64,000 nucleotides of DNA from Megalobrama amblycephala. Lineage: Eukaryota; Chordata; Actinopteri; Cypriniformes; Xenocyprididae. Within the stretch, counting starts at the first letter, position 1. Each line of letters opens with the position of its first letter. The stretch lies in the NCBI RefSeq assembly GCF_018812025.1, contig NC_063066.1:12025882-12089881 (forward strand), written 5' to 3'. Below are positions 23,490 through 33,604 of this stretch, piece by piece. The notes beneath the pieces were generated by a model, which searched no databases, was not told the origin of the DNA, and saw nothing but the letters and a program-made list of their open reading frames with translations. Position numbers and translations under genes: made by a program.

Positions 23490-23809
23490 TTACAGAAAGG
23501 TACTATAGACATTGTTAAAATAGTTTTTTTGTTTTGTTTTTGCACACAAAAAGTATTTTCGTCGCTTCATAAAAATTAAGGTTGAAACACTGTAGTCACG
23601 TGGACTATTTTAACGATGTCTTTAGTACCTTTCTGGACCTTGAAAGTGGTGGTTAAATTTCTGTCTATGAAGGAGTCATTTACCTCTCGGATTTTAAAGA
23701 TATCTTCATTTGTGTTCCGCAGCTGAACAAAGGACTTACGTGTGTGGAATGACATGAGAGTGAGTAATTAATGACAGAATCTTAATTTTTGGGTGAACTA
23801 ACCCTTTAA
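23490..23809. mobile_element. Left-truncated foldback of the TTCACCC family
   Basis: The right half ends TTTTTGGGTGAACTAACCCT followed by TTAA (23806-23809). An inner dyad, AGAAAGGTACTATAGACATT near 23496 against AATGTCTTTAGTACCTTTCT-like sequence near 23615, marks the foldback centre. The left outer arm is missing. Confidence 0.75.
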
Positions 23810-23816
23810 GAAAGTC

Positions 23817-24694
23817 TTAAAGGTGCCCTAGAACTTCTTTTTAAAAAGAACTGCCTATTTTGGGGCATCATTAACTCTGCACCGATATATAGGTTGCGGC
23901 CCCTTTAATTCTCGTGCTCCCCCTCCCCCGGAGTTCGCGCTTGCCTTGAACAGCATAAACACAGTTCACACAGCTAATATAACCCTCAAAATGGATCTTT
24001 ACAAGATGTTCGTCATGCATGCTGCTTGCATGCATCGGATCATGTAAGTATAGTATTTATTGGATGTACTACATTTGATTCTGAATGAGTTTGAGGCTAT
24101 GCTGCGTGGCTAAAGCTAACATTACAGACTATTGGAGAGATTTATAAAGAATGAAGTTGTGTTTATGAATTATACAGACTGCAAGTGTTTAAAAATGAAA
24201 ATAGCGACGGCTCTCTTGTCTCCATGAATACAGTAATAAACGATGGTAACTTTAACCACATTTAACAGTACATTAGCAACATGCTAACAAAACATTTAGA
24301 AAGACAATTCACAAATATCACTAAAAATGTCATGTTATCATGGATCATGTCAGTTATTATCGCTCCATCTGCCATTTTTCGCTATTGTTCTTGCTTGCTT
24401 ACCTAGTCTGATGATTCAGCTGTGCACAGATCCAGACGTTCTGCCCTTGTCTAATGGCTTGATCATGGGCTGGCATATGCAAATATTGGGGGCGTACACC
24501 CCGACTGTTACGTAACAGTCGGTGTCATGTTGAGATTCGCCTGTTCTTCGGAGGTCTTTTAAACAAATGAGATTTATATAAGAAGGAGGAAACAATGGAG
24601 TTTGAGACTCAGTGTATGTCTTTTCCATGTACTGAACTCTTGTTATTCAACTATGCCAATATAAATTCAATATTTAATTCTAGGGCACCTTTAA
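23817..24694. mobile_element. TTAA-flanked DNA transposon, copy 2 (AGGTGCCC family)
   Basis: TTAA at 23817-23820 and 24691-24694 flank an element starting AGGTGCCCTAGAA and ending GGGCACCT. It is 870 bases against 958 for copy 1, because the ~95 bases after the left end are deleted in this copy. It matches copies 1 and 3 closely over the rest. It is in the same orientation as copy 1 and has no transposase. Confidence 0.92.
24477..24581. promoter_or_regulatory. Octamer, TTACGTAA palindrome and TATA-like box in TTAA element copy 2
   Basis: ATGCAAAT at 24477-24484, then a 22-base perfect palindrome centred on TTACGTAA (24501-24522), then TATATAA at 24575-24581. Spacing from octamer to TATA is about 90 bases. 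A GCTTACC donor-like sequence (minus strand) lies near 24397. Function is inferred from motif matches only. Confidence 0.4.
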
Positions 24695-24780
24695 AATATC
24701 TCTTTTTGTGTTAAACCGAAGAAAGACAGTCATATAGTCTGGGACTACAAGAGGGTGATTAAATTATTTTTCCCCTCGAT
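24695..24780. mobile_element. Foldback-family fragment beside TTAA copy 2
   Basis: GTGTTAAACCGAAGAAAGAC, AGTCATATAGTCTGGGACTA and GAGGGTGATTAAATTATTTT match the usual inner-to-outer order of the TTCACCC foldback family. The TTAA element probably landed inside an older copy of this family. Confidence 0.6.
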
Positions 24781-25300
24781 TATTTCTTTACAACACCTGC
24801 TAAACTTTCACACAAATAAATGTTTGTTCACCAGTAATAATTTGTTACAAACAGACAGATGACACATTTTTTTAGTCGTTTATCTTTCTTGCACACCTGT
24901 TGGTGTGTATATAGTTCAATCGTCACTGCCTGCTGCTCTGACAACAGCTATTTCTTCTCTTTCCTCTAACATTTTCAAACAGTCTCCTCAAGCAATTAAC
25001 AGAGTGAATGTGAGTTCATTCTGCAGGCATAAACGCCCAGCATGTCTACATGGGACATTTCCTGTGCTAATGAAATCCAGAGCAGAGCAGTCAAAACTTC
25101 ACTGACCTCTCAGCATGAGGAATCATCTCCAAAAACACCCTAAACATTCCCCCTTTCCAGTGAGCATCTAAAAAAAGTCCCATTTTGTTTTATGATTTTT
25201 CGCTTGTTGGTAACAATAAGCAATATAAAATGCGCAGTAAACTGGTGCTGCCAAACTGGCTGAGGCCAGTGAGACTGAACATTGGCGAAAGAAAAAGTAA
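24781..25300. other. Unassigned non-coding DNA
   Basis: No gene or transposon end is seen. Short open frames lack domains. Confidence 0.45.
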
Positions 25301-25301
25301 A

Positions 25302-25352
<51 letters not shown>
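25301..25352. repeat. (TA)n microsatellite
   Basis: A TA run after an A homopolymer. Open frames across it, read as repeated Tyr-Ile, are artefacts. Confidence 0.95.
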
Positions 25353-25357
<5 letters not shown>

Positions 25358-27217
25358 CAGACGTCCACAATTTGTAAAAGAAGGAAAGAGAAAACTCATA
25401 AAAGTGTTGTAAATGCATGAGAAATGCATCAAATGTACATCAGCCAAATAAATAAAATAAAAAAACGACATGGACTTAAGCAAATTAAAAACAGAAAAAA
25501 AACATATGTCACTCATTTACTCATGCCATTGCTGCAAAACCAGTTAAAAGCTGTGTTAATGTTCTTAAAGCATTAGTAATGAAACCTTCAAAGTGTCTAT
25601 CAATGCAGTGCGTATAAGGAAGCCGAATTTTACAGTCTCTGGCATTGGCAAATAGTTTCCGAAATACATATATGTAAGCATTTCTCTCTTTTACTATTCA
25701 GAGATTTATAGAGCTGGAGTAAATTACAGTGGCCTTGAAAAAGAAACCAAAAATCATCTCCTCCATCAGTTTGACTCTGCGTGTGCCAAAACTTGGCCTT
25801 TTAACTCCACAAGCCTCTCTCTTTCTCGAGCCCCCTTCTCTGCCGTCAGCGTACACAGCATGTGAACAACTGATCTGACATAAATGAAAGAGCAGAGAGG
25901 CATAAAACAACATGGCTCTTTGTGATTTCGGAGACTTAATACCGCACTGGGCCACAAAATCCGATCCCACACATATTCACATTCAAACAAACACAATCGT
26001 TTGATATGCATTCAATATAATACATGTATATTATTGGTATAGGAGGGATGTGCCATTATGTTGCAGATGTGACTACAACGCAGTTTTGGCTACAAAACGC
26101 AAATGCCAAACAGATGAATGGAAGACATGGTAACAAACACACACACGCTCACACAAACACACGCACCCCCTTGCAACCACCCGGCATTTGGGCTAAGATT
26201 AGACAAATTAAATAGTATTATTCACGTCAGTGGTGCAGCTGTGCTTTAAAGTGGCTTCGTGTTAACTATCAAAATGGTTTGCTTTGAAAGCCACAGTCTT
26301 CCCTCCATTGGCTAAATGAAAAAGCCCTCCTGCTCCCGTTGGGTGGGAAGCTTTTTTTTTTTTTTTTTTTTTTTTGCTCATGCAATGGAAAAATCATGGC
26401 TCCCTTCGACTGGAACGACTTTGGAATGACTCAAACATCTCCAGATCAGATGTTTTGCTTCTATGGATGAGGTTTACAGGGTGGTATTGGTTTTTCATCA
26501 AAATTGACAAGATTTTTTTTATGGTGCATGTAAGCGATTATGAACATGTATGGTGTATGGGAGTTTATTCTGTAAATGTGTGCACACTGTCTAAATCTCC
26601 CTGCTGTGGGGACAGATGATCTTGTCAGTCTCTATGCGCTCTCCCTCTGAGCTGAGAATGGATGTTCGGCTAGACACGAGCCAGAGGGGTGCGCATGTGT
26701 GTGTGCAGCAGAACACCAGCCAGGGACAATGATGGATCTTCTACTTTCAGGCATATCATCACCTGCATGCATGTGTAACACACTGTGTCAATGTGTGTGA
26801 ATATAAGAAACAGCGAGAGAGTGCGCACGAAAGAAATGGAGGGAAACCAAGGAGAAAGTGGATATGAAAAGTTCCGGAAGACAATATTTCATTAAAGTCA
26901 ACATGAAATCGAAATTGAGCCTATCTATTTTCTTAATGTATGTTCCTGGTCTTATTGTGAACGATTTATCAGTGCATGTTATTCCAAAGAAAAACAAAAA
27001 TGTCTGTCTTTATAATATTTCATTAAAATGTAACATGCTCTCCCTCTGAAACAACTTTTATTTTCTGCTGACATCACTTTGGCTGTGTAGGATATTGGAT
27101 CATGTTAACCAATAGTCAAATAACTATTTAGTCATTGTTTTAGCAAACACACATTCAGTCTGGCTCCTTTCTGGTATATGTAATGCCCACTTTTCAAAAT
27201 CCAGTCAAGTCTGACTG
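25353..27217. other. Mostly single-copy DNA
   Basis: No gene is recognised. A poly(T) tract lies at 26351-26375, with CA-rich text near 26135-26165. Complex patches around 25730-25880 and 26620-26860 have no long domain-like frames. Confidence 0.45.
26351..26375. repeat. Poly(T) tract
   Basis: A run of about 25 T residues in otherwise complex sequence. Confidence 0.93.
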
Positions 27218-27522
27218 ATATATGATATATGATATATCATATCATTATATGATATATGATACAATACGATACAATATGATATGATATGATATGATATGAT
27301 ATGATATGATATGATGAGAAGATATGATGCAATATATGATATGATATAAGATACATCATATGTATGATATGATACGATACATGATATGATATATATGATA
27401 ATATATGATATATCATATATATCATATCATATCACATCTCATATCATATCATACATGATACGATACATGATATGAGATATGATATATCATATATCATGCA
27501 TAATACATGATACGATATGATA
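27218..27522. repeat. GATAT/ATATC satellite with internal dyads
   Basis: About 300 bases built from GATAT and its complement ATATC, with variants such as GATAC. Blocks of one orientation (GATATGATATGATAT from ~27277) alternate with the other, so the region can fold on itself in many registers. Continuous minus-strand frames (Tyr-His-Ile repeats) are artefacts. Confidence 0.95.
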
Positions 27523-28304
27523 TAGATTGTTAGATTACAGAAGTAACATGGGTTGATAACATCAGTTCCTGTTAATTTGAACAAATAATCGAATAAACTT
27601 TTTTTTTTTTTTACTGAAATGAATTGACAAAGTTTTAATGTAAGTGAAATGGATTGATTGTACACTCACTGAACGATGTGGAAACACAAATCACAGGGCA
27701 CTCGTTGCTGACAGAGGATGTAGTTTTGCAGACCAGTGATTTGGACTGGACAATCCTGTGGGGAGTCAGATTAGTATGTGGCTCAGCCAGTACCCTCACG
27801 CTCTTGGCAGCCTCAATGAGAATCCTTGTTTTGAACGAGGATGTGCTTATGTTTTGAAGCTGAAGTTTATGCAAACTTCCCTTTCAGCTGACCGACATGA
27901 TCAAATGAAAGTAATAAGCATAAAATAATGTGTTGTGTGTTATAGATTGTGGTCTGGGCAGAGCGTTTCCAAAATTTGATTGAATCCGGCCTTCCTCACG
28001 CCTCAGAGAAACTTGAGCTGGCTCCCCTTCTGCCCAGCACCCCGCCCAAAGCATAACAAAGATTTGAGTCGCAGTTTCACATTTACTGAGGGATTATTCA
28101 CCCTGTCTGTATGCTTGGATCCCAGAGCTAATAATTTTTACTTTTACTGCCTCCATTAGAGAGAGGGGGTGATAGCAGTTAGGCTTGTATTTATTTCACA
28201 GAAAGCCTATGTGATGGTGTGTTGTTCGAGGCCCATGGTAACGTGACAAGAGTTACGTAAAACAAGGTACCAAGAAAAAGTTGAGCAATTAAGTTCCTGA
28301 ATCC
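27523..28304. other. Single-copy non-coding DNA
   Basis: No gene is recognised. Two overlapping frames of 67 to 79 codons at 27635-27874 lie on opposite strands and show no domain. The block 27950-28200 is complex and may be conserved regulatory DNA. Confidence 0.4.
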
Positions 28305-29319
28305 GTTTACTCCAGTGGCGTGCAATGGTGTTCTGAAACGAAGAGGCAACGTCCTCAGTTTTTTTTTTTTTTTTTAAATAAATGTACATTTATGTCCCAG
28401 TTATACCTACACTTAATGTTGTCACATTTTCCTGGTTAAATAAACATTATATTTAAAAAAAAAAAAAAAAAAATACAATTTTATTTTGTATTTATACATT
28501 AACAATGTAATGTTCTATTTATTAAAACCAAGTATAAATCTCTTCAAGTTAGTGTTTTAAGCATTTTTTATTTATTTATTCTAAATTAATAACTAAAGGC
28601 AGTAACAATTTAAACAACATATTCTTACTTTACGTGTGAACTGATGTTCAGCTGTTCTTTTTAAACTAATTTTCGAATCATTAATCATCAAGCTCTGTAA
28701 ACACTGGTCACAGACACGAAGATGTTCCTTTAATTTCACCAAGCTGATTGTGATTACTCATTAAAAACCCCTCACAGTCATCATGTTTTCAGGCCATTTC
28801 AAGTTTGATTTTGATGTGACATAAAGCAGTCATATCTAACTGGGTGAGTTGTTTACTTACTTTTTAATTAGTCTTCCCATCAACACCATCATTTTGCTCA
28901 TTCGGAACTGATTTGTAAATGCATACGAAAATGGGAGACAGGATTTATCGCACAAACCAATGAAATACAATCATAACCAATCATATCCAATCATAGCACA
29001 ATGGAAGCCTTGCCTCCTCTCACATGACTTTTCCCCATTCGTTCTCAATTACCCCCCACCAAACCCACCGCATGCTTTAGGGGGTCTGTTAAAACTCAAT
29101 GGGCTCAGGGGAGGCAAGCGAGATACGGACTCCCGCTGTAACTTTACTTACTGGAGTTGCTGTTGGACAGCATTACTTTGTGATTTAGACACTTTTTAAT
29201 GTCATATTTTGTAATATTTGAGCTTTTTTATTTTTGTAATACGGATTATTTTCGTATCCAATTTTTTGAGGAGGCACTGCCTCCCTTGCCTCCTTGTAGG
29301 AAACACCTCTGGTTTACTC
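28305..29319. mobile_element. hAT-like non-autonomous transposon with 8-bp target duplication
   Basis: The element is 28313-29311 (999 bases), starting CAGTGGCG and ending CACCTCTG. Both sides carry the identical 8-mer GTTTACTC (28305-28312 and 29312-29319). CAGNGGYG-type ends with 8-bp duplications are the hallmark of hAT transposons. The ends also carry GAGGCAACG and TGCCTCCCTTGCCTCC, matching fish hAT ends that I recognise. Inside are poly(T) and poly(A) tracts (28360-28376, 28456-28473) and no transposase. The perfect duplication suggests a fairly recent insertion. Confidence 0.92.
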
Positions 29320-29899
29320 AGATGTGATGCAGCTAAAAAAAAATGTAATTCAATTCCAGTGTTCACTTTTATATCTTAGTCTCTTGAGGCACTGTAAGAG
29401 GGATATTATTAATAACCCTTTAGGCCTACATGTGCAGTGGCGAGAATGATGATAATGCAAATCACAATTCCAGAGGAGAAAAACACCCACAACGTTAAAC
29501 GAATGGGACTATTGCCAAAGACAAGACTTGTGGCGCTCTGCTTCCTGCAACACAAGGAATCATTCTTCAGTTAGTGGTTGTTTGAAAAGCTGATAGTCCC
29601 TCCCAAATGAGCCATTAATGATTGATGACTTTTTTTGTCACCATAGCACATACACAGTGTACACATAATGTACGCATTAAGAGCACAGCGATGAACGAGG
29701 GTGTGTGCAAGTGTGAATACATGTGTGCAGGGAAATTACTGAATTCATTTTTATACTGCTGAGTGTATGGGTGGGGCCCAACCGTTCCTCACCAACAATT
29801 CAGTGTGCATGCCTAATGATGGCTCTGAGAATACAAATGTTGAATGTGTATGAATTGTGAGGGTTCCATTAGCAAGAGTAATTATGGTAATTATGGTAG

Positions 29900-29905
<6 letters not shown>
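29320..29905. other. Unassigned non-coding DNA
   Basis: No gene or transposon ends are seen. The sequence is mixed, with a TG-rich part near 29640-29730. Confidence 0.45.

Positions 29906-29937
<32 letters not shown>
29906..29937. repeat. (TA)n microsatellite
   Basis: A TA run directly beside a MITE fragment. Confidence 0.95.
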
Positions 29938-29939
<2 letters not shown>

Positions 29940-30026
29940 TTGCTGAATAAAAGTATTCATTTCTTTAAAAGAACAACAACATCAACAAAAAATCGTACTG
30001 ACCCCAAACTTTTGAATGGTACAGTA
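29938..30026. mobile_element. Terminal fragment of the Tc1-type CAAAAGTTTGG family
   Basis: CCTTGCTGAATAAAAGTATT followed by TACTGACCCCAAACTTTTGA and TGGTACAGTA is one family terminus. The rest is missing. Confidence 0.8.
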
Positions 30027-31449
30027 GTTTCAGCAAACACTGACATTTCGTGAAATGTAAATTGTTGTCCTTTAATTTCAGTGTGGTGCATTTTGCTGCA
30101 GCATATGGCTTCATGCTTGTAAAAGTGTGCTAAAAGGGGCTATTTGAAAAATGATATCAGCAATTGTTTTTGTATCCTCTGGATCACAGTGTAAAAATAC
30201 TTGATATCAGTATCTGCTTTAAATTTCATAAATCGGTGCACCGCTAATAGCGACATACCAACTGAAATTGTGACCACAAAACAGTGATACACAGCGAACT
30301 GCGAGAAATATGAACCTTTACACCCCTAGAGTGTTCATATTTGGAAGCGGGATCATTTCAGAAAGAGATTCAAAAAGCAAGTCTGAATGTTTTTTTTGTT
30401 TTGTGTGTGTGTGTGTGTGTGTTTGGATGGAGTGGAATCATCTCCCTCCGCAGGCTGAGATTTATGCAAGGCACACTTGAACGTGTGAGTGGAGTCAGCG
30501 TTTTGAAGATGGTGAAAAAAGAAGGGGGAAAAAAAAGAGGGGTGACGCTAGAACCGCACTGTTTAACATTCACATGTTTTACATTTCCAGCCTCTGCGAG
30601 GATGACATTTCATTTCTTACTACAAGTCATCTCACCCTGCCTAATTCAATTTACTCCACAGCCTGTCCTCCATTACCATCCTCCTTCTGAGAAGCCTCTT
30701 CAATCTCCAGAAAAAAGAAGTAACACATTATTCTGTTTTCATCGGCCTGAGTGGAGAGCTTTGATGCCGTGGATTGCAAATGAGCGTGTAAATAAAAATC
30801 GACTTTGTCAAATTTGCCTCCCATTTGCTTCTAATTTCATCTTGTAGTTTGATTGTCCAGGCCAAAGGCCCAAACAAAGCAAGCTAAAAGCTAACACTAG
30901 CAGGTTAAGGGCCACACATCTTTCTCTAGTTAGGTGGAGTGGATTGCTGAATAGGGTGGGTGATTAATAGAGGTTTGGGGGGATCCTTCTCTGGGGTGCA
31001 TTCACTCACAAACAGCCCCACACACCCTGTTGTTCATTTGTCTGTCTCTTGATGTTACTTTGTCTCAAATAGTGTCTGTATGGACAATCCAAAAACTTAC
31101 ATTCAACAACCTTTTTTTTTTTTTTTTTGAGCTTCCAAACCATCTTATAAACCTGTCCAGTAATGGTTTTACAAAGCCATCTTTCCAGTGGTAGTCCATG
31201 TCAAGCTGTCTTTGTAAAACCATCCTACCAATACCATTTAATTCATTCCATCCCACACACAGATTCACTTCTGAAGGTTATAGCTAATCTAAAACATGGT
31301 ACAACCATTACCAGCACATTCAGTAGAAACATCAGTGTTGGTTGGCTAGACAGACAAGTATCACATGCTCAACACTGACAAAATAGTGTGTTCACTGCAA
31401 TATATAGTAGTGATATTGTAGTGATAAATGAATAAATCAATACATTTAA
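30027..31449. other. Single-copy DNA with a possible conserved block
   Basis: No gene is assigned. The longest frame not made of repeats (30341-30847, plus strand, 168 codons) needs a non-ATG start, runs through a GT microsatellite at 30402-30422 and has no domain. The stretch 30640-30900 is complex, with AT-rich motifs such as TGCAAATGAG, and looks like conserved regulatory DNA by eye. A T homopolymer lies at 31111-31128. Confidence 0.4.
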
Positions 31450-31779
31450 ATGCAAATTTGGGGTCTGTAAAATTTCTGTAAAATCTTCTCTCTAAGGCTG
31501 CATTTTCAAATATTTTTACAATTAACAATAACCATTTCCTATTTGAATGTCATTTATTCCAGTGATGTCATTACTCCAGTCTTCAGTGTCACATGGTCCT
31601 TTAGAAATAATTCTAATATGCTGATTTCCTGCTTAAGAAACATTTCTCATTATTATCAATGTTGAAAATAGTTGTGAAGTTTAATATTTTTTTGGGGAAA
31701 CCATGATATATAGAACCTATGATGAATAGAAAGATCAAAAGAACAGCATTTATTTAAAATAGAAATCTTTTGTAATGTC

Positions 31780-33155
31780 TTAAAGGCAGGGTAGGTAAAA
31801 AATGTATAAAAAACTTTTTTTTCAAAATTTGTTTAAACTTTATTTATATATCAATACATATTTAAAATGTAAGTACTCTGAAAAAGAAAGTATAAAAATC
31901 GAGTGTCTGTAGACCTCTCACGACTGTTTTAAAGACAGCTCATTATTTCCATAACTTTATAATTATGAAGATAAACATAATTTAATTTGCTAATGAGTTA
32001 GTTATCTATAAGGCAAAGCTAAAAACAGGTTGCATGATACACGTTTTTCCATTACCATCATTTACACTGTGATGAAGATGAATTTCGTGTAAGATTCATA
32101 ACATATACGTTGTTCTACAGATAAACAGAGGAACATACACTCAAATATCAACTCACAACTGCATTGCAGACACAAAATAATAACACACACATACAACAAA
32201 GTGTGTACGACACACACAGATACAAGATAAAGACATCAGTAAACATAGGTAGAGAATATAAAAACAAAACAAAGGCGAAAAAAAACGTGCAGGTAAACTT
32301 ACAGGTGAACATGGTAAAAGAGTTAGACAGAGGGTAAATATAGTTTTAAGAAAAGTTCCTAGATGCGGAGTAACGTTAGGCCTACTATCTGTTAAACATG
32401 TATTTAGTTATCTAAAGCAAAATTATGCACAATTCAACACTATAGCTATCATCTTGTGCTAGGCCTATAGATTATTTATCGTCTCTACTACGGCTCGCTA
32501 AGTAATGTTATGTTAGCTATATTACGCAGCTACGTGTGCTAATGACACATGCTTCATGAAAAAATAAACAAAAAAATATGTATGATCAAAATACAAAAAG
32601 AAAGATTTACCTGTCCAGCAGAAATAAAGCCATCAAGGAGTCACTTTTCAGCCCCTTGAGTTCCCTCAGTTCTCGCCATCGCTGGAAAGCCACGCCGATA
32701 TTAATTCGCGTTTTATTTCTTTGTTTATCCAAAGACTTTTTGTTCATTGCCTTTTCTTGTACTGTTACTGTCTTCCTTTTTCGCCTAGTTTGCCTTCACT
32801 AACTGCATAGGCCGGTACTGTGAATTTTGCTTGCTGTTTCTCTGCCATTGTTTTGGTATTCCTAGGATCCATGCCTCTTGAATTCCCCAAATCAAACGTG
32901 CGCGCGAAAGTGAGCAGGTCATGTGTGGCAAAAGGGTGGTTGCCATGGTTGCGAGAGAGTGACAGCCGCCTAAGCCAATCCTATGTTTCGTCCCGGATGG
33001 AAATAATGAGCTGTGTTTAATACAGATTAAACGGTCTAGAGTCACTCAATTTTTATACTCTTTTTATCAGAGTTCTTACATTTTAATTATGCATGTATAT
33101 ATATAGAAAGTTTAAACAAATTTGGAACAAAATTTCTTACCTACCCTGCCTTTAA
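31780..33155 (-). mobile_element. TTAA-flanked transposon with AGGCAGGGTAGG ends
   Basis: TTAA at 31780-31783 and 33152-33155 flanks a 1368-base element starting AGGCAGGGTAGGTAA and ending with the inverse TTACCTACCCTGCCT. Part of a host MITE continues on both sides, so the boundary is solid. The right 600 bases are GC-richer with CpG and carry a coding-like exon on the minus strand. The left 800 bases are AT-rich and look like an intron. No transposase is seen. Superfamily: piggyBac or Kolobok by target site. Confidence 0.9.
32611..32872 (-). pseudogene. Exon-like coding remnant in the TTAA element (IGVAFQRWRELRELKGLKS motif)
   Basis: Read right to left, an ATG at 32872 (and one at 32848, ACAATGGCAGAG) opens a frame with AEKQQAKFTVPAYAV that stops after ~35 codons. 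The neighbouring frame then continues from about 32800 and is open through an ATG at 32747 to the end. It contains RINIGVAFQRWRELRELKGL and ends LMALFLLDR just at AG/GTAAAT, a good splice donor (exon end 32611). One frameshift thus separates two plausible halves of a single first exon. I recognise the pattern IGxAFxRWRxLR...LALFLLD from several predicted fish proteins of unknown function, probably transposon-related, from memory. Upstream on the same strand lies CpG-rich DNA with a CCAAT-type ATTGG (near 32975). It could be the first exon of the autonomous element's protein or a captured host exon. Confidence 0.5.
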
Positions 33156-33194
33156 CTGTCTCTTTTGATCAATTCAATGCATCCTTGCTGTATA

Positions 33195-33604
33195 TTAAAG
33201 GATTAATTGACTTTAAAATGAAAATCACCCTCAAGCCATCCTAGGTGTATATGACTTTCTTCTTTCAGATGCACACAATCTGAGTTATATTAATAAATAT
33301 TCTGATGCATCCAGGCTTTAAAATGGCAGTGAAAGGGACCAACAAGTATGAAGTTCAAGAAAGTGCATTCATCCATCATAAAGGCCTTCTGAAGCGAAGC
33401 GATGCATTTGTGTAAGAAAAATATCCATATTTAACAAGTTATAAAGTAAAATATCTAGCTTCTGCCAGACCGCCTTCCATATTAAACTTAGGAAGAAAGC
33501 GTAATGCTTTTCGCAGTTCAAAACACTTAAACTACGTCCTACGCCTTCCGTCTTCAACTTACAAAATAAGCGTAACTGATGTCTTACGTCTTCCTAAATT
33601 GAAT
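33195..33604. mobile_element. Half copy of the AAGATTAGT/AGGATTAAT TTAA foldback family
   Basis: TTAA (33195-33198) precedes AGGATTAATTGACTTTAAAA. The order CATCCTAGGTGTATATGACT, TTAATAAATATTCTGATGCA and CTGCCAGACCGCCTTCCATA matches the element at 47882-48657. Only one arm plus the middle is present, so it is truncated at about 33604. Confidence 0.8.

Larger units (their letters stand above)
31450..33194. mobile_element. Old Tc1-type MITE copy split by a TTAA element
   Basis: Family text runs from about 31450 (TTTGGGGTCTGTAAAATTTC) to 31783 and resumes at 33152 with CTGTCTCTTTTGATCAATTC and GCATCCTTGCTG. Joining the two sides gives GTCTTAACTGTC, one base away from GTCTTTACTGTC, the form I expect for this family from memory. 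This shows that the inner element landed here. Confidence 0.85.

Noticed and set aside
25140..25516. Overlapping 66 to 108 codon frames around a TA array
   Set aside because: The Tyr-Ile repeat is microsatellite-derived and the remainder has no domain.
30341..30847. A 168-codon plus-strand open frame
   Set aside because: It begins at TTG rather than ATG, passes through a GT microsatellite as Cys-Val repeats and has no recognisable domain or splice context.
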